A DNA stretch of 45,621 bases, taken from positions 2,278,383 through 2,324,003 of the forward strand of contig CP070764.1 in the NCBI GenBank assembly GCA_020349245.1. Direction: 5' to 3'. The position numbers were made by a program, and so were the translations under genes. The notes beneath the pieces were generated by a model. That model saw only the letters and a list, made by a program, of their open reading frames with translations, did not search any database and had not been told where the DNA came from. The DNA is from Chloroflexota bacterium. GTDB taxonomy: Bacteria; Chloroflexota; Anaerolineae; Anaerolineales; UBA4823. Within the stretch, counting starts at the first letter, position 1. Each line of letters starts with the position of its first letter. Below are positions 1 to 8,511 of the stretch, in pieces.

Positions 1-127
1 ACACGTTGAGGGATCATCGCACAATAAATTTATCAAATAAACAATAGAGAATCTATCCCTCGCTGAGGTCGGGAGGGATGAAAGAGGAGGTATTTTTTTA
101 TCTGGAAAACTAAGGGGGGACTAGTCC

Positions 128-814
128 TTAAGTACTATCAGAACTGGATGTATTGTTGCTTATTAGTCCATCCCGAAGAGCAACTCGTGCAGCTTGCTTG
201 CGGGATGCAACCTGGAGTTTAGAGAGAATATTTCGTACATGGCTCTTGGTCGTGTAAAGGCTGATAGACAGGCGCTCAGAGATCTCCTTGTTGGTGGCAT
301 CAGCCATGATCAGTTCAAGGACTTCCCTTTCCCGGCTGGTCAGCAGAGGCATTGTATCTTCATTGGGTGTTGATTTCGGTCTGGAAGCAAGAATTGCGAA
401 CTCTTCCAACAGCTGACGGGCAAGCATCGGAGGAAGGACAGCCTCGCCATCTATGGCCCTTCGAATACCATCCAGGAAATCATCTGAGTTAGAATTCTTG
501 AGCATGTAACCGATTGCACCAGCTTTAATAGCTTCAAACAGCTTTTCTTCCTCTTCATGAACAGTAAGTATGAGGATGGAGATTTGCGGATATGCATTGT
601 GAATCAGGCGGGTTGCTTCTAACCCATCACTAATGGGCATGTTTACATCCATGATGATCAAATCCGGCTCCAGCTCCCGTGCCAGGCTAAAAACTTCCAA
701 GCCATCTTCGGCGCGTCCAACGACCTCCAAATTTGGCTGAGCATTGATCATGCTGGCCACACCATCGCGGAATAGATCATGGTCATCTGCTATAAGGATG
801 CGTGATTTCTTCAT
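128..814 (-). CDS. NarL/LuxR-type response regulator
   Basis: This is a two-domain cytoplasmic response regulator of 228 residues. The N-terminal receiver domain (about 1-125) shows the acidic pair in ILIADDHDLFRDG, the phospho-acceptor Asp in LIIMDVNMP, and a conserved Lys in GYMLKNS. The C-terminal LuxR/GerE helix-turn-helix (about 155-220) has the typical LTSREREVLELI and KEISERLSISLYTTKSHV stretches. It probably binds DNA as a dimer once phosphorylated. It lies 27 bases downstream of a NarL-type histidine kinase on the same strand, which is almost certainly its partner. The start ATG follows a GGAGAAATG stretch that can serve as a ribosome site. The signal and the target genes cannot be read from the sequence. 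Confidence 0.95.
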   Translation of the reverse strand: MKKSRILIADDHDLFRDGVASMINAQPNLEVVGRAEDGLEVFSLARELEPDLIIMDVNMPISDGLEATRLIHNAYPQISILILTVHEEEEKLFEAIKAGAIGYMLKNSNSDDFLDGIRRAIDGEAVLPPMLARQLLEEFAILASRPKSTPNEDTMPLLTSREREVLELIMADATNKEISERLSISLYTTKSHVRNILSKLQVASRKQAARVALRDGLISNNTSSSDST

Positions 815-841
815 TTACGTTGCATTTCTCCAATTACGAAG

Positions 842-2740
842 TTATTCGAGCGTGTTTTTATTTAGAGGAAAGCTGGCTTTGATCTCGGTACCTGAACCAG
901 GGGACGAAATGATCTCTAACCTACCCCCGCTACGCTCAGCGCGGGCCTGCATGATTTCGAGCCCAAAGTGCTGGTCGCCCCTCGTCTGGTCATGATCGAA
1001 CCCCTGTCCATTGTCTTTAATATGCATATCAATTTGGTTATTGTTCTTTATGATACTGACATCAACCTTGCTTGCCTGTGCATGGCGCCGGATATTTACC
1101 AGGGCTTCTCGCAGGATCAGAAGCAGTTGTCTTTGAACGATCGTCGAAGCACCTTCCCATGGGATACCGAAAATCTCTAAATTTACCGGCACATCACAAA
1201 GTTTATTGAAATCCGCAATAGAGTTTTTGATATCTGTTTGCAGACCAAGGATATTATCTTTCGGCTGGTTAGTTAAGCCCCTGATCACTAGGCGCAATTG
1301 ATCCTGGGCAACGCGCAGATTAGCCTGCAGGGTTTCGAGCATATGGGTTATCTCGGATAGCTCATTAGTTGGAACCAAACTCAAGATCTGGTTTACCTGC
1401 AATTGGGAGACACCGAGATTTTGGGCAAGGTCATCATGCAGTTCTGAAGCCAAGCGTTCACGTTCGGCAAGCCTGGCAGATTTCATTACCTCCTTTTTTC
1501 CTACTTCAACCAACTGGTTGTTGTAGATTGCAATGGCAGCAGAATTCGCCAGCAAGGTAAAAATACGTTGTTCATTCTCGTTGAAAGGTCTATTCTCTCC
1601 CCTTTGTACACATAGCGCTCCAATGATTTTCTCACCGACTTGCAAGGAAGCAGACATAACCTGATCTGTAGAATTGGCGTTAATAAATTGACAGCCCATG
1701 CGGGTAATATCTGTAGCTCGGACAACCCCACTGTGATTAATCAACAAGTTTGTATTAGGAAACTGCTGAGGTCTATCGCCAGCAAGGATTTGTGTCCCAT
1801 TGGCGACCATCTCGATGCACTCCCCGTTTGGGGTGAGCAAGCACAAGGCAACATCTTTCGCATAGAAAAGGTCCATTAATAAGTTAGTAATGGATTTAAT
1901 AATTTCATCTGCATCCATAACCTTGGCAATTTCCTGGCTGAACTTGGTCGCGGTGGTCAGCTCGCGGGTTCTCTCTGCAATACTTGCTTCAAGGTTTTGT
2001 TGGTTCGCAGAAATTTGAATGCGCATTCTTTCCATAGAGCGTGCAAGCTGACCGATTTCATCTTCTCGGAATACTTCTATGGAACTATGCAAATCTCCCC
2101 TTCTGATGCTAAGGGCTGACTGGTTGAGGGAGCCGAGCGGGTGAACTATTCGATAACCAATAATATAAATTCCTGAGATTAGCAGGGGAACCGTCATCAG
2201 GATAAATACTATTTGCAATGATCTTAATCTCAAATGCTGATTATCTGTATGTTGTTTGTAAATCTCAGAAGCTGAGTCGACTCTATCGATTAATTCTCGG
2301 GATTGGGATTGGAGAGCAAGCCAGGTAGTTTCATCTGCACGCGTATCTTCTGGAAGGGAGAGGGCTAATTCAAGCTTTTCCAAGTATGCAGGCCAAATTT
2401 GGGCAATAGTTTGGTACTGCTCCCGGATTTGAGAATCCGTGGGACCTGGTAACTGGTAAGGCGCACCTTCAATTGGGATTAATATACCCGTCCCAGGAAC
2501 AGAAGCAAGGTTATTTTCAATATTTTTCTTATAGATAGAAACTGAAGGGTTTTGAGGATCAACCAGTGCTAACCAGGTTAAGCGTTGGATGGAGAGACGA
2601 TGTTCTCGAATTATTCCGGATGAAATTTCATCAGCTGCATGATCTTGAATGTACAGGTAGGATACAGAAAATGAACCTAATACCAGAAATGTAAAAGAGA
2701 TGATAATGATGAATAGCTGGGTACGAATTTCGCGAAGCAT
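842..2740 (-). CDS. Membrane sensor histidine kinase (HAMP-GAF-HisKA_3)
   Basis: This sensor kinase has 632 residues. A membrane segment lies near 10-32, an extracytoplasmic region runs to about 172, and a second membrane segment spans about 175-197. A HAMP domain follows (DEIGQLARSMERMRIQ), then a GAF-like domain (about 270-410). The HisKA_3 dimerisation/phosphoacceptor region has its His in RLASELHDDLAQNLG. The ATPase domain shows the N box (LREALVNIRRHA), the DNGQGFD motif and HFGLEIMQARAERSGG. This architecture belongs to the NarX/LiaS/DesK-like group that phosphorylates LuxR-type regulators. The response regulator gene follows after 27 bases, so the two form an operon. The ligand of the outer domain is unknown. 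Confidence 0.94.
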   Translation of the reverse strand: MLREIRTQLFIIIISFTFLVLGSFSVSYLYIQDHAADEISSGIIREHRLSIQRLTWLALVDPQNPSVSIYKKNIENNLASVPGTGILIPIEGAPYQLPGPTDSQIREQYQTIAQIWPAYLEKLELALSLPEDTRADETTWLALQSQSRELIDRVDSASEIYKQHTDNQHLRLRSLQIVFILMTVPLLISGIYIIGYRIVHPLGSLNQSALSIRRGDLHSSIEVFREDEIGQLARSMERMRIQISANQQNLEASIAERTRELTTATKFSQEIAKVMDADEIIKSITNLLMDLFYAKDVALCLLTPNGECIEMVANGTQILAGDRPQQFPNTNLLINHSGVVRATDITRMGCQFINANSTDQVMSASLQVGEKIIGALCVQRGENRPFNENEQRIFTLLANSAAIAIYNNQLVEVGKKEVMKSARLAERERLASELHDDLAQNLGVSQLQVNQILSLVPTNELSEITHMLETLQANLRVAQDQLRLVIRGLTNQPKDNILGLQTDIKNSIADFNKLCDVPVNLEIFGIPWEGASTIVQRQLLLILREALVNIRRHAQASKVDVSIIKNNNQIDMHIKDNGQGFDHDQTRGDQHFGLEIMQARAERSGGRLEIISSPGSGTEIKASFPLNKNTLE

Positions 2741-3287
2741 ATACTCAAGTCGTTATGGCAAGTAGAAGCGGGTATGTCAACATATTCGAAATGCAGATAT
2801 GAAAGGTTGGCTGAAATCGATGGGAAGAATCCACCTGGCCGGATAACTGTTATTTGTTTGGATGAATTATCTACCTGCATAGGATGTGATCAATGGAGCC
2901 AACATTACCCCGGCCAATTTCCGATCACATATAGGATAATTTCCACTCATTGTATCAGATTAATTTATTCATTGTAAGATTAAGAAGAAGAAGCATAAGA
3001 TTGGCGCTAAAGTGTACAAGAGACGATTCTAGTAAATAAAAATATTCAAATATCCCATGAGAAAGATAACAGTTTTTGAAATGATTAAGAATCAATAATC
3101 TATTTTTTCTACCCAAAAATTTATCAATTATTATAGTGGGTTCTATCTGTCAAAGATTGATACGCAAATTTGGTGCAGATCAGTGAATTAATAACCAAAG
3201 GACTATCTAGAAAATATTTCCAAGATAATCCATAATGCACTGCAATAATAACGAAGTTTTCTGGGAAATACGCTTTTTTTATAAAAG
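2741..3287. other. Intergenic region without a recognisable gene
   Basis: This stretch of roughly 550 bases is AT-rich. No reading frame has codon structure or a ribosome site that supports a gene. The part next to position 2740 must hold the promoter of the divergently read sensor kinase, but no clear -35/-10 pair could be chosen. The right end borders the tRNA-like relic module. Confidence 0.5.
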
Positions 3288-3450
3288 TGGCGAAGGTGGG
3301 ACTTGAACCCACGACAAGTCCTCTGCTCTGCCAACTGAGCTACTTCGCCAATATGTGGGAAAGTATCTCGAGAACCCTTAAATGTGGCGGTTTTTTTAAA
3401 GTGCTATCTAGTATAAATTATGTGAGTCCTCCGCACACCTTGAAAGTGTT
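3281..3450 (+). repeat. Relic tRNA module, copy 1
   Basis: This is the first of two direct repeats of about 170 bases; the other lies at 8916-9086. The module begins with ATAAAA, contains a tRNA-like sequence on the minus strand, then a spacer with the shared string ATGTGGCGGTTTTTT, and ends inside a tRNA-Ser-like anticodon arm. By eye the spacer is about three-quarters identical between copies, while the tRNA-like part differs at only two of 62 positions. Similarity stops at GTGTT. Beyond that point copy 1 continues into the 3' half of the Ser-like relic. Confidence 0.75.
3288..3349 (-). pseudogene. Anticodon-less tRNA-like gene, copy 1
   Basis: Read on the minus strand this is a 62-base tRNA-like sequence. 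It has a perfect 7-bp acceptor stem (GGCGAAG with CTTCGCC), an A discriminator, a normal D arm (GCTC/GAGC) and a perfect T arm (GTGGG-TTCAAGT-CCCAC). The anticodon stem-loop is missing: after the D arm only GAGGACT then TGTC remain, where a full tRNA would have about 11 more bases including the anticodon. The remaining bases would fit a tRNA-Phe-like parent, but that is a guess. It cannot decode. It is either a pseudogene or a tRNA-like RNA with another role. A near-identical copy lies at 8924-8985. Confidence 0.8.
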
Positions 3451-3490
3451 AGTCTGAATTCTCTATGAATTCGAATCCCACTACCTCCGC
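3424..3490 (+). pseudogene. Decayed tRNA-Ser (TGA-like) remnant
   Basis: This plus-strand sequence has an anticodon arm of the form CACAC-CTTGAAA-GTGTT, whose loop would place TGA (Ser) as anticodon. A long variable region follows, then ATTCGAATCCCAC as the 3' half of a T arm and an acceptor-like CTCCGC. The T stem does not pair and no convincing 5' acceptor half is present, so the gene is not functional. The Ser assignment rests on the anticodon loop, the long variable arm and comparison with the related copy at about 9056. Confidence 0.5.
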
Positions 3491-3658
3491 TATTCGTTTT
3501 AATGGAGGAAATTGACTCATAGAGTTCTTACCTATATTTAAAGGAAGTTGTGGGCATTAGAAAAACTCAACTCACTTCTTTGTGACTTTCTTGAATAATT
3601 CTTTTGAAATCGTGGAATCATTCAGGTTGTTGAAAAAATAACGGCTTGCGTTACCCGC

Positions 3659-3742
3659 AGGTGGGAGGGACAAGATGAGGTTGATTTGACGGAAACTGTT
3701 CGAGCATAGAATCAACTCCTTTTGGCGGTGCGAATCCCACCT
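3659..3742. other. Foldable nested-stem locus, possible structured RNA
   Basis: An 8-bp perfect inverted repeat (AGGTGGGA at 3659-3666, TCCCACCT at 3735-3742) encloses a second stem (GAGGTTGATT from 3677, AATCAACTC at 3710-3718, one bulged G). No protein gene covers it. It lies just downstream of the stop of the metallo-hydrolase gene and is not followed by a T run on either strand. It matches no RNA family that I recognise. Confidence 0.35.
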
Positions 3743-3785
3743 GTCAGGCGCACGCGACGATTGGTGGCATACTCACGTAGAATTA

Positions 3786-4559
3786 TTATAGTTCTCTTAT
3801 AATCGCTTCTTTTGTCAATTTATTGATATTTTCAAAGAAATCTAACCACATGTGACCAGTTGTTATTTGAATATTAGGATGTGCTGAGCTGAAATCTCGT
3901 AAGTGAGGCGCTTGTGGTCCCATTACCAAGTTGATGGTCCACGCAGGGGCGTATTCACCTAACCCAATTGGAGCTGAATCAGCAACATGAAATAACCATT
4001 CTGCATCGGTACGAATGGCTACTCCACAATGCCCACGAGTATGCCCGAAGAGTGGCACTAACCATAACTCAGGATCGAATGGTAATCGAATCGCCGAAAA
4101 ATCAAACCACTTTTCACCTTTATCTTCATAGAAGACAAATTTCGGTTGATGAGCTATATGTTTACGAACATAAGCAAAATCAGTCCACCGACGGGGTCTT
4201 CCCATAAAGGCTTCGTACTCTTTACGATGAACATGAACACTTGCATGGGGAAAATCTGGCAAACCACCACAGTGATCAAAATGCATATGAGTCAAGATAA
4301 TATGGTGCACATCGGTTGGGTGGTAGCCCAGACGCTGGACTTGCTGAACAGCAGTTTCCTTCTGGTTCAATGGAACTCGTGTAGCAATGCGAAAAACTCT
4401 AAGGATGCCAGGATGTCGAATATAATCACTCTCCCCAAGCCCAGTATCAATGAGAATAAGACCCTGGTCATGTTCAACTAATAAACAAAGCGTTCCTGTC
4501 CTCCAGCTAGACGGAAAACGTGCATTACAAGTAAAGCAATTAAGATAGTGAATTTTCAT
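3786..4559 (-). CDS. MBL-fold metallo-hydrolase (lactonase-like)
   Basis: This is a soluble metallo-beta-lactamase-fold hydrolase of about 257 residues. The zinc-binding motif is HTHMHFDHCGG (around residue 90), with further ligand candidates in LVPLFGHTRGHCG, in LFHVADS and near the C-terminus (TTGHMWLD). The closest general group is the AttM/AiiA N-acyl-homoserine-lactonase-like branch, but the same fold covers many esterases and lactonases, so the substrate is undetermined. I prefer the ATG at 4559, which has AGGTGG upstream, over a GTG at 4574. The gene is isolated among relic tRNAs and transposase fragments, which suggests an accessory gene. An acquired origin is possible but unproven. 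Confidence 0.85.
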   Translation of the reverse strand: MKIHYLNCFTCNARFPSSWRTGTLCLLVEHDQGLILIDTGLGESDYIRHPGILRVFRIATRVPLNQKETAVQQVQRLGYHPTDVHHIILTHMHFDHCGGLPDFPHASVHVHRKEYEAFMGRPRRWTDFAYVRKHIAHQPKFVFYEDKGEKWFDFSAIRLPFDPELWLVPLFGHTRGHCGVAIRTDAEWLFHVADSAPIGLGEYAPAWTINLVMGPQAPHLRDFSSAHPNIQITTGHMWLDFFENINKLTKEAIIREL

Positions 4560-4993
4560 GGCACTTTCAGCCACCTAACTTGGGATAAACCCGAAATTTT
4601 TCATCCTTAATAACCTATGTATGGAAAATCTTCCTGCTAATACCCTCAAGTGTCAGTTTATCAGTAAATATTTCGTTATAAACTTACTATGAAGGAAAAA
4701 TAGATATTATAAAGACCGCCGCTCAACTATGTTTATTCGGAAGTGGTTGGATTTATTGCATTTTTACACTATTAGTCCAATACTTTTCCCGAATTGTTAG
4801 TGACGAATCTTTCATTACTATTATATGTGTTTTTAGCAATGGATACAAAATCTATATTTTGTTCACTCAATTACGAAAGAGACCGATAAATCAACTCTTG
4901 CTTCTTATCTCTAAATTTGCTAGGGTTTTCTTAGTGGACACATTACGATTTGACGCAAATTAAATTCACAAGATTTTATGAATTTTGTAGAAC
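4560..4993. other. AT-rich intergenic stretch
   Basis: No gene, RNA or clear repeat could be supported here. It separates the metallo-hydrolase start from transposase relics and probably includes that gene's promoter on the minus strand. The codon structure typical of neighbouring genes is absent in all frames. Confidence 0.4.
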
Positions 4994-5188
4994 CCATCCG
5001 TAACCGAAAAAGATCCCTCAATTCAAAAAGCCATTCGTAAACGAAGTGTGTGGGTCGAACCTTTGTTTGGGGAGGCCAAGGAGTTTCGCCGGCTGAGACG
5101 TTTCTGCTTTAGGCGTTTGCTAAAAGTGAACATCGAAGGAGTGATGATCGCAGCACTACACCGTTGTCAGACCACACGGTTCTCTTGA
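4994..5188 (+). pseudogene. C-terminal fragment of an IS4/IS1182-type transposase
   Basis: About 64 codons in one plus frame read through a typical DDE-transposase tail, including KRSVWVEPLFGEAKEF and LLKVNIEGVMIAALHR, ending in TGA. The Glu in WVEPLFGEAK resembles the catalytic E region of IS4- or IS1182-like enzymes. No start or N-terminal two-thirds is present. The fragment is fused directly to the tail of an unrelated IS3-family transposase, so this is a chimeric scar of two elements. It is non-functional. Confidence 0.7.
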
Positions 5189-5286
5189 TTACAAACCCCC
5201 AGTACCGGCGACTGTCGTGGTTCAACCTTCTCAAACTCAGGAAGTTAATCTAACATTGTGACTGGACATATTTTGGGGACAAATCA
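5182..5286 (+). mobile_element. IS3-family right-end remnant
   Basis: From TTCTCTTGATTAC onward the sequence matches the last 26 or so codons and the right end of the IS3-family fragment at 9360-9468, including CCAGTACCGGCGACTGTCGT. The remnant ends near AATCA, equivalent to the other copy's GCAGATCA. Only the extreme 3' end of the element survives. It is joined to the tail of a different transposase at 5182-5188. Confidence 0.75.
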
Positions 5287-5327
5287 AATACCTCCGTAAT
5301 TTCACCATAGATCGAATAAAAATCGTT

Positions 5328-6095
5328 ATGAATACAAAACATAAAAATTTTCTGGTTTCCTTACTAATACTTATTCCCGTCGCCAGTTGTTCAGGACTTC
5401 CGTCACCAAATATGTCCGCAAAATCATACTACGATGAGGGTTCAAGATTTCTACATGCCAATGAGCTTAATAAAGCGGTGGAGAAATTTTCAAAAGCTAT
5501 TGGCCTTGATCCACAAATGGCTGTTGATTACGAAGGTCGAGGTGTCGCATACGACCATTTGGGAAATTTTGAAAAAGCTATACTTGACTACAATCAGGCA
5601 ATACAACTGAATCCCAATTCTCCTACTATCTATTACAACCGCGCGGTTGCTCATTATAAATTGCAGAAACTTGATGATGCTTTAGAGGATTATTTAAAAG
5701 CGGCGGAACTTGATCCTAAAGATATTTATGCACGCATAAATCGCGCGGATATTTTATTTTCACTAGGCGATTATGAACACGCCGTTCAAGAAGCAACCAA
5801 AGCAATTGAGATAAATGCGGAGGCTTCAGACGCATATGCTATTCGAGCAAGTTCATTGGGCAGATTAAGTAGATTTCCGGAAGCATTTTCAGATTACCAA
5901 AAAGCATTATCTTTAAATCCTCAAAATACAGGGCTGTATTTAAATCGTGGAATTGATTATGCAATATCTGGGCAATTAGAGCTTGCGCTCCAAGATTTGG
6001 AAATTTACCTTGGACTTAACCCGGACTCACCCGATAAAGAAAAGGTTGAGGGGATGATTCAACAGCTGAAAAATGATATTGCCGCTGGCAAATAG
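5328..6095 (+). CDS. TPR-repeat lipoprotein
   Basis: This predicted lipoprotein has 255 residues. A short signal peptide ends in the lipobox VASC (Cys21), so the mature protein should be anchored to the outer face of the membrane. From about residue 30 to 240 it is a run of tetratricopeptide repeats (units such as AVEKFSKAIGLDPQMAVDYE and AILDYNQAIQLNPNSPTIYY). These form a helical scaffold for protein-protein contacts. No catalytic domain is present, so the partner is unknown. No good ribosome site precedes the ATG. Downstream lie a hairpin terminator and a second, bidirectional terminator shared with the convergent protease gene. Confidence 0.9.
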   Translation: MNTKHKNFLVSLLILIPVASCSGLPSPNMSAKSYYDEGSRFLHANELNKAVEKFSKAIGLDPQMAVDYEGRGVAYDHLGNFEKAILDYNQAIQLNPNSPTIYYNRAVAHYKLQKLDDALEDYLKAAELDPKDIYARINRADILFSLGDYEHAVQEATKAIEINAEASDAYAIRASSLGRLSRFPEAFSDYQKALSLNPQNTGLYLNRGIDYAISGQLELALQDLEIYLGLNPDSPDKEKVEGMIQQLKNDIAAGK

Positions 6096-6174
6096 CACCT
6101 CCTGTGTTTTGGCGTTTTTCAAAAGGCTGATGATATTTGCACTTCCACTTCGAATGTGCGAGACTTTTTGCCAT

Positions 6175-6231
6175 GGAAATCACTCCTTTTTAGGGTGGCC
6201 TAAACTCTGCCATTCTAACGGAGTGATTTCC
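6175..6231. repeat. 12-bp perfect inverted repeat
   Basis: GGAAATCACTCC at 6175-6186 is repeated in inverse orientation as GGAGTGATTTCC at 6220-6231, with a 33-base spacer. It lies between the TPR gene and its probable terminator. It could be a long hairpin in the 3' untranslated RNA, an operator, or the remains of a small mobile repeat. No second copy was noticed in the window. Confidence 0.6.
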
Positions 6232-6254
6232 GTTTCTATAAGTCCTTTTCTTTC

Positions 6255-6277
6255 ACCCGCTTAGCAGGCGGGTTTTT
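6255..6277 (+). terminator. Rho-independent terminator of the TPR gene
   Basis: The stem ACCCGC/GCGGGT with loop TTAGCAG is followed by a run of T residues on the plus strand. It lies about 160 bases after the TPR stop codon. Confidence 0.7.
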
Positions 6278-6313
6278 GTTCCGGGCATTCCGCCCTAAAC
6301 TCGCAAAAGCGTT

Positions 6314-6352
6314 AATAAAATCTCCCGTTTCATAAGACCGGGAGATTTTATT
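6314..6352. terminator. Bidirectional terminator between convergent genes
   Basis: A perfect 14-bp stem (AATAAAATCTCCCG with CGGGAGATTTTATT) encloses an 11-base loop. A-rich and T-rich arms give U tracts in both directions. It sits between the plus-strand TPR gene and the minus-strand protease gene and can end transcription of both. Confidence 0.85.
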
Positions 6353-6381
6353 GATCAATATCAATTTTCAATAAGGTTAAA

Positions 6382-8028
6382 TTAAGGAAGGGATCCTACC
6401 ACCTCAAAACTAGCTAATATCTGGTCCAGAGCATCAAAATCAACATCCTTTGTAATCTGCATCTCTACCAATATAAGGAATGCCTGGGGATCATTGATCG
6501 GGACGGCAGTCAACACGAAGAAAACGTTCCCAGAGTCTCCACAATTTTCGTAAAGATCATATTTCCCCCGGTAGACTACATCCTCATAATCATAACGACC
6601 TGCAAGCTTACATTCCGCTGAGAACGTCTCTCTAACGACATCAAGCAAGTTGACGTAGCCACCTAATAAAGCCAAATCATCGGAAGCCCCAAAAAATGCG
6701 CCCGATTCGGTCCACGTATTCCAGTAATTGTCCAGACTGGCCGCCGCTGTTATTTGCGATCCGATGATATCTTCTTCTCCATACCAGTAACCCCCATCAA
6801 CTTCTGTCCACTCATTGGGAACATTCACCTGGATAGACCCATAATCATCCATCACGGTGGAATATCCCGAATAAGCTCCTGCATCTTCCACCACAACATC
6901 AGATTCGTCCTCGATCGTATCCGAGAACGTTACCGAGGTTTCAAGTTTCCGACCGTTGAGCTGGCCTGTCAGAATTTCCCCGGTAGCGTAACGCAAGACC
7001 TCGATATCGAGGGTATCCTCCATATCGTGACTGCGAAGAATATCACAGTAGTCTGACATTGTGCCATCTGAGGCTAGGATTAGATCCTCCAGCATGGTGA
7101 TGATATCACCACCTTCAATCCCGGCTTCATCAGCGGGAGATCCAGATTCGACAGAGGATACCCAGATCCCAGAGAATTCCTCGGTTGCGAATGCTTCACC
7201 ATTGATTCCAATGGCTTCGATATCCTGCCCTTGCTTTAATTTGTCCAAGGAATTCACTGCCAGGTCACGACCAATAGCAAAATATTGATTTGTCTCTCTA
7301 CCCCGGTAATTTATCCCCACGACTTTGCCCTCTTTATCAAGAAGTGGCCCCCCTGAATTTCCCGGATTTATCGTGGCATCATGTTCAATAACATAATCAA
7401 TTGACGCCCAAGAAGTCTCTCCTCCAGCCTCTTCCTTGGAGACAATTCCTCTTGTCAGGGTGAATTGTGGTTCTCCAAGTGGAAATCCTGCTGCATAAAC
7501 TTCTAAACCAACATTTATTGGTCCCTCATGCCAATCCAGGTAAGGAAAATCCTCTCCCTCTATATCTATTAATGCTAAATCTGAACACTCGGAAACTGCG
7601 AGCACCTTTGCATTATAAGTTTTACCAGATTCCCCACCAATCCAAACTTTCATCAGAGCTGCTCCGGTTACCACATGATTATTAGTTAATGCCAACCCAC
7701 TTGGATCAATAATAAATCCTGATCCCGATCCAGCAGCATTATAGGAAACCGAAAAATCAGGATTAACAAAAGTGCCTTCCGATCGGATCTGGATTACAGC
7801 GTTCTTCACTTCGTCCAGGGTAGAGATGGCGCCAGAAGCGGGTTCAGCTTCTTTTGGTTCCTCAGTTGGAGCTACCACTTCTTCGGTCGCTTGAGCATCA
7901 GGAGCCTCTGTTGCTACTGTTGCCGCTGGTGCTTCTGTTGGCTCCGGTTCACGAGAGCTGCAAGCTACCAGGAAGAACAATAAAATTGACAACATAAAAC
8001 TTAATGGCTTGACCGATTTCGAGAGCAT
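6382..8028 (-). CDS. Lipoprotein S1C serine protease with PDZ domain (HtrA-like)
   Basis: This 548-residue protein starts with a lipoprotein signal (lipobox LVAC, Cys23) and an Ala/Glu/Pro-rich linker to about 65. A trypsin-like S1C domain follows, with His118 in NNHVVTG, the Asp in CSDLALIDI and Ser225 in GNSGGP. A PDZ domain lies at about 270-360 (SPADEAGIEGGDIITML). The remaining 160 or so residues form a domain that I do not recognise. The layout is that of a DegP/HtrA-type protease, which usually acts on misfolded or surface proteins outside the membrane. The C-terminal extension is longer than in standard DegP and lacks a second PDZ. The gene is monocistronic and convergent with the TPR lipoprotein gene. 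Confidence 0.92.
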   Translation of the reverse strand: MLSKSVKPLSFMLSILLFFLVACSSREPEPTEAPAATVATEAPDAQATEEVVAPTEEPKEAEPASGAISTLDEVKNAVIQIRSEGTFVNPDFSVSYNAAGSGSGFIIDPSGLALTNNHVVTGAALMKVWIGGESGKTYNAKVLAVSECSDLALIDIEGEDFPYLDWHEGPINVGLEVYAAGFPLGEPQFTLTRGIVSKEEAGGETSWASIDYVIEHDATINPGNSGGPLLDKEGKVVGINYRGRETNQYFAIGRDLAVNSLDKLKQGQDIEAIGINGEAFATEEFSGIWVSSVESGSPADEAGIEGGDIITMLEDLILASDGTMSDYCDILRSHDMEDTLDIEVLRYATGEILTGQLNGRKLETSVTFSDTIEDESDVVVEDAGAYSGYSTVMDDYGSIQVNVPNEWTEVDGGYWYGEEDIIGSQITAAASLDNYWNTWTESGAFFGASDDLALLGGYVNLLDVVRETFSAECKLAGRYDYEDVVYRGKYDLYENCGDSGNVFFVLTAVPINDPQAFLILVEMQITKDVDFDALDQILASFEVVGSLP

Positions 8029-8511
8029 GGGATTCTCCTTAGATGATTAATGAAGAATAAGAAAAGGGAGCCTCGAAGAGATAATTTTTCCAACAAACCC
8101 AAGGGTATCCCCATTTCATGAGCCTGAGTATAGCACCTAATAATCAACTGGAAATTTTAATTGCATTTTTATTAGGGAAACAAAGATCTCAAATCTTAAA
8201 CTAATTAACAGCCTTTATCTTGCTAATTGAATTGTTGAAGAATGTGAAAATCGATTTCAGGATTTTTTTCTTTACCAGGAAAGCGTGATTACAATCAAAC
8301 TAGAAACTAGAGCTACAAGGGGTATTCAAACTTTTTTCCTCAATTCCGGGCTAAAGAAAACAATCCATGTCTTCAGGTGCCTGGCAACCCAGATCGGGTA
8401 GTGCAGTAATATCACAGTTGAATTAGAGTCCTAAAATCCGCTTGTCATATATCCTTTTATCCAATACGCTCTGCTGAGTCAAACTTTCTTGCTCAAACTA
8501 AGGAGATCAAA
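8029..8511. other. Divergent promoter region, no gene seen
   Basis: This stretch of about 480 bases separates the minus-strand protease from the plus-strand small protein gene. It should hold promoters for both. No RNA gene or repeat was recognised. A short GCCTGGCAACCCAG string near 8380 is too isolated to be called a riboswitch. Confidence 0.45.

Noticed and set aside
3124..3312. Open frame on the minus strand of 62 codons
   Set aside because: It runs through the anticodon-less tRNA-like gene, has no ribosome site and resembles no protein.
8370..8420. GCCTGGCAACCCAG string resembling part of a SAM riboswitch
   Set aside because: Only one short motif is present. The surrounding helices and a following methionine-related gene are missing.
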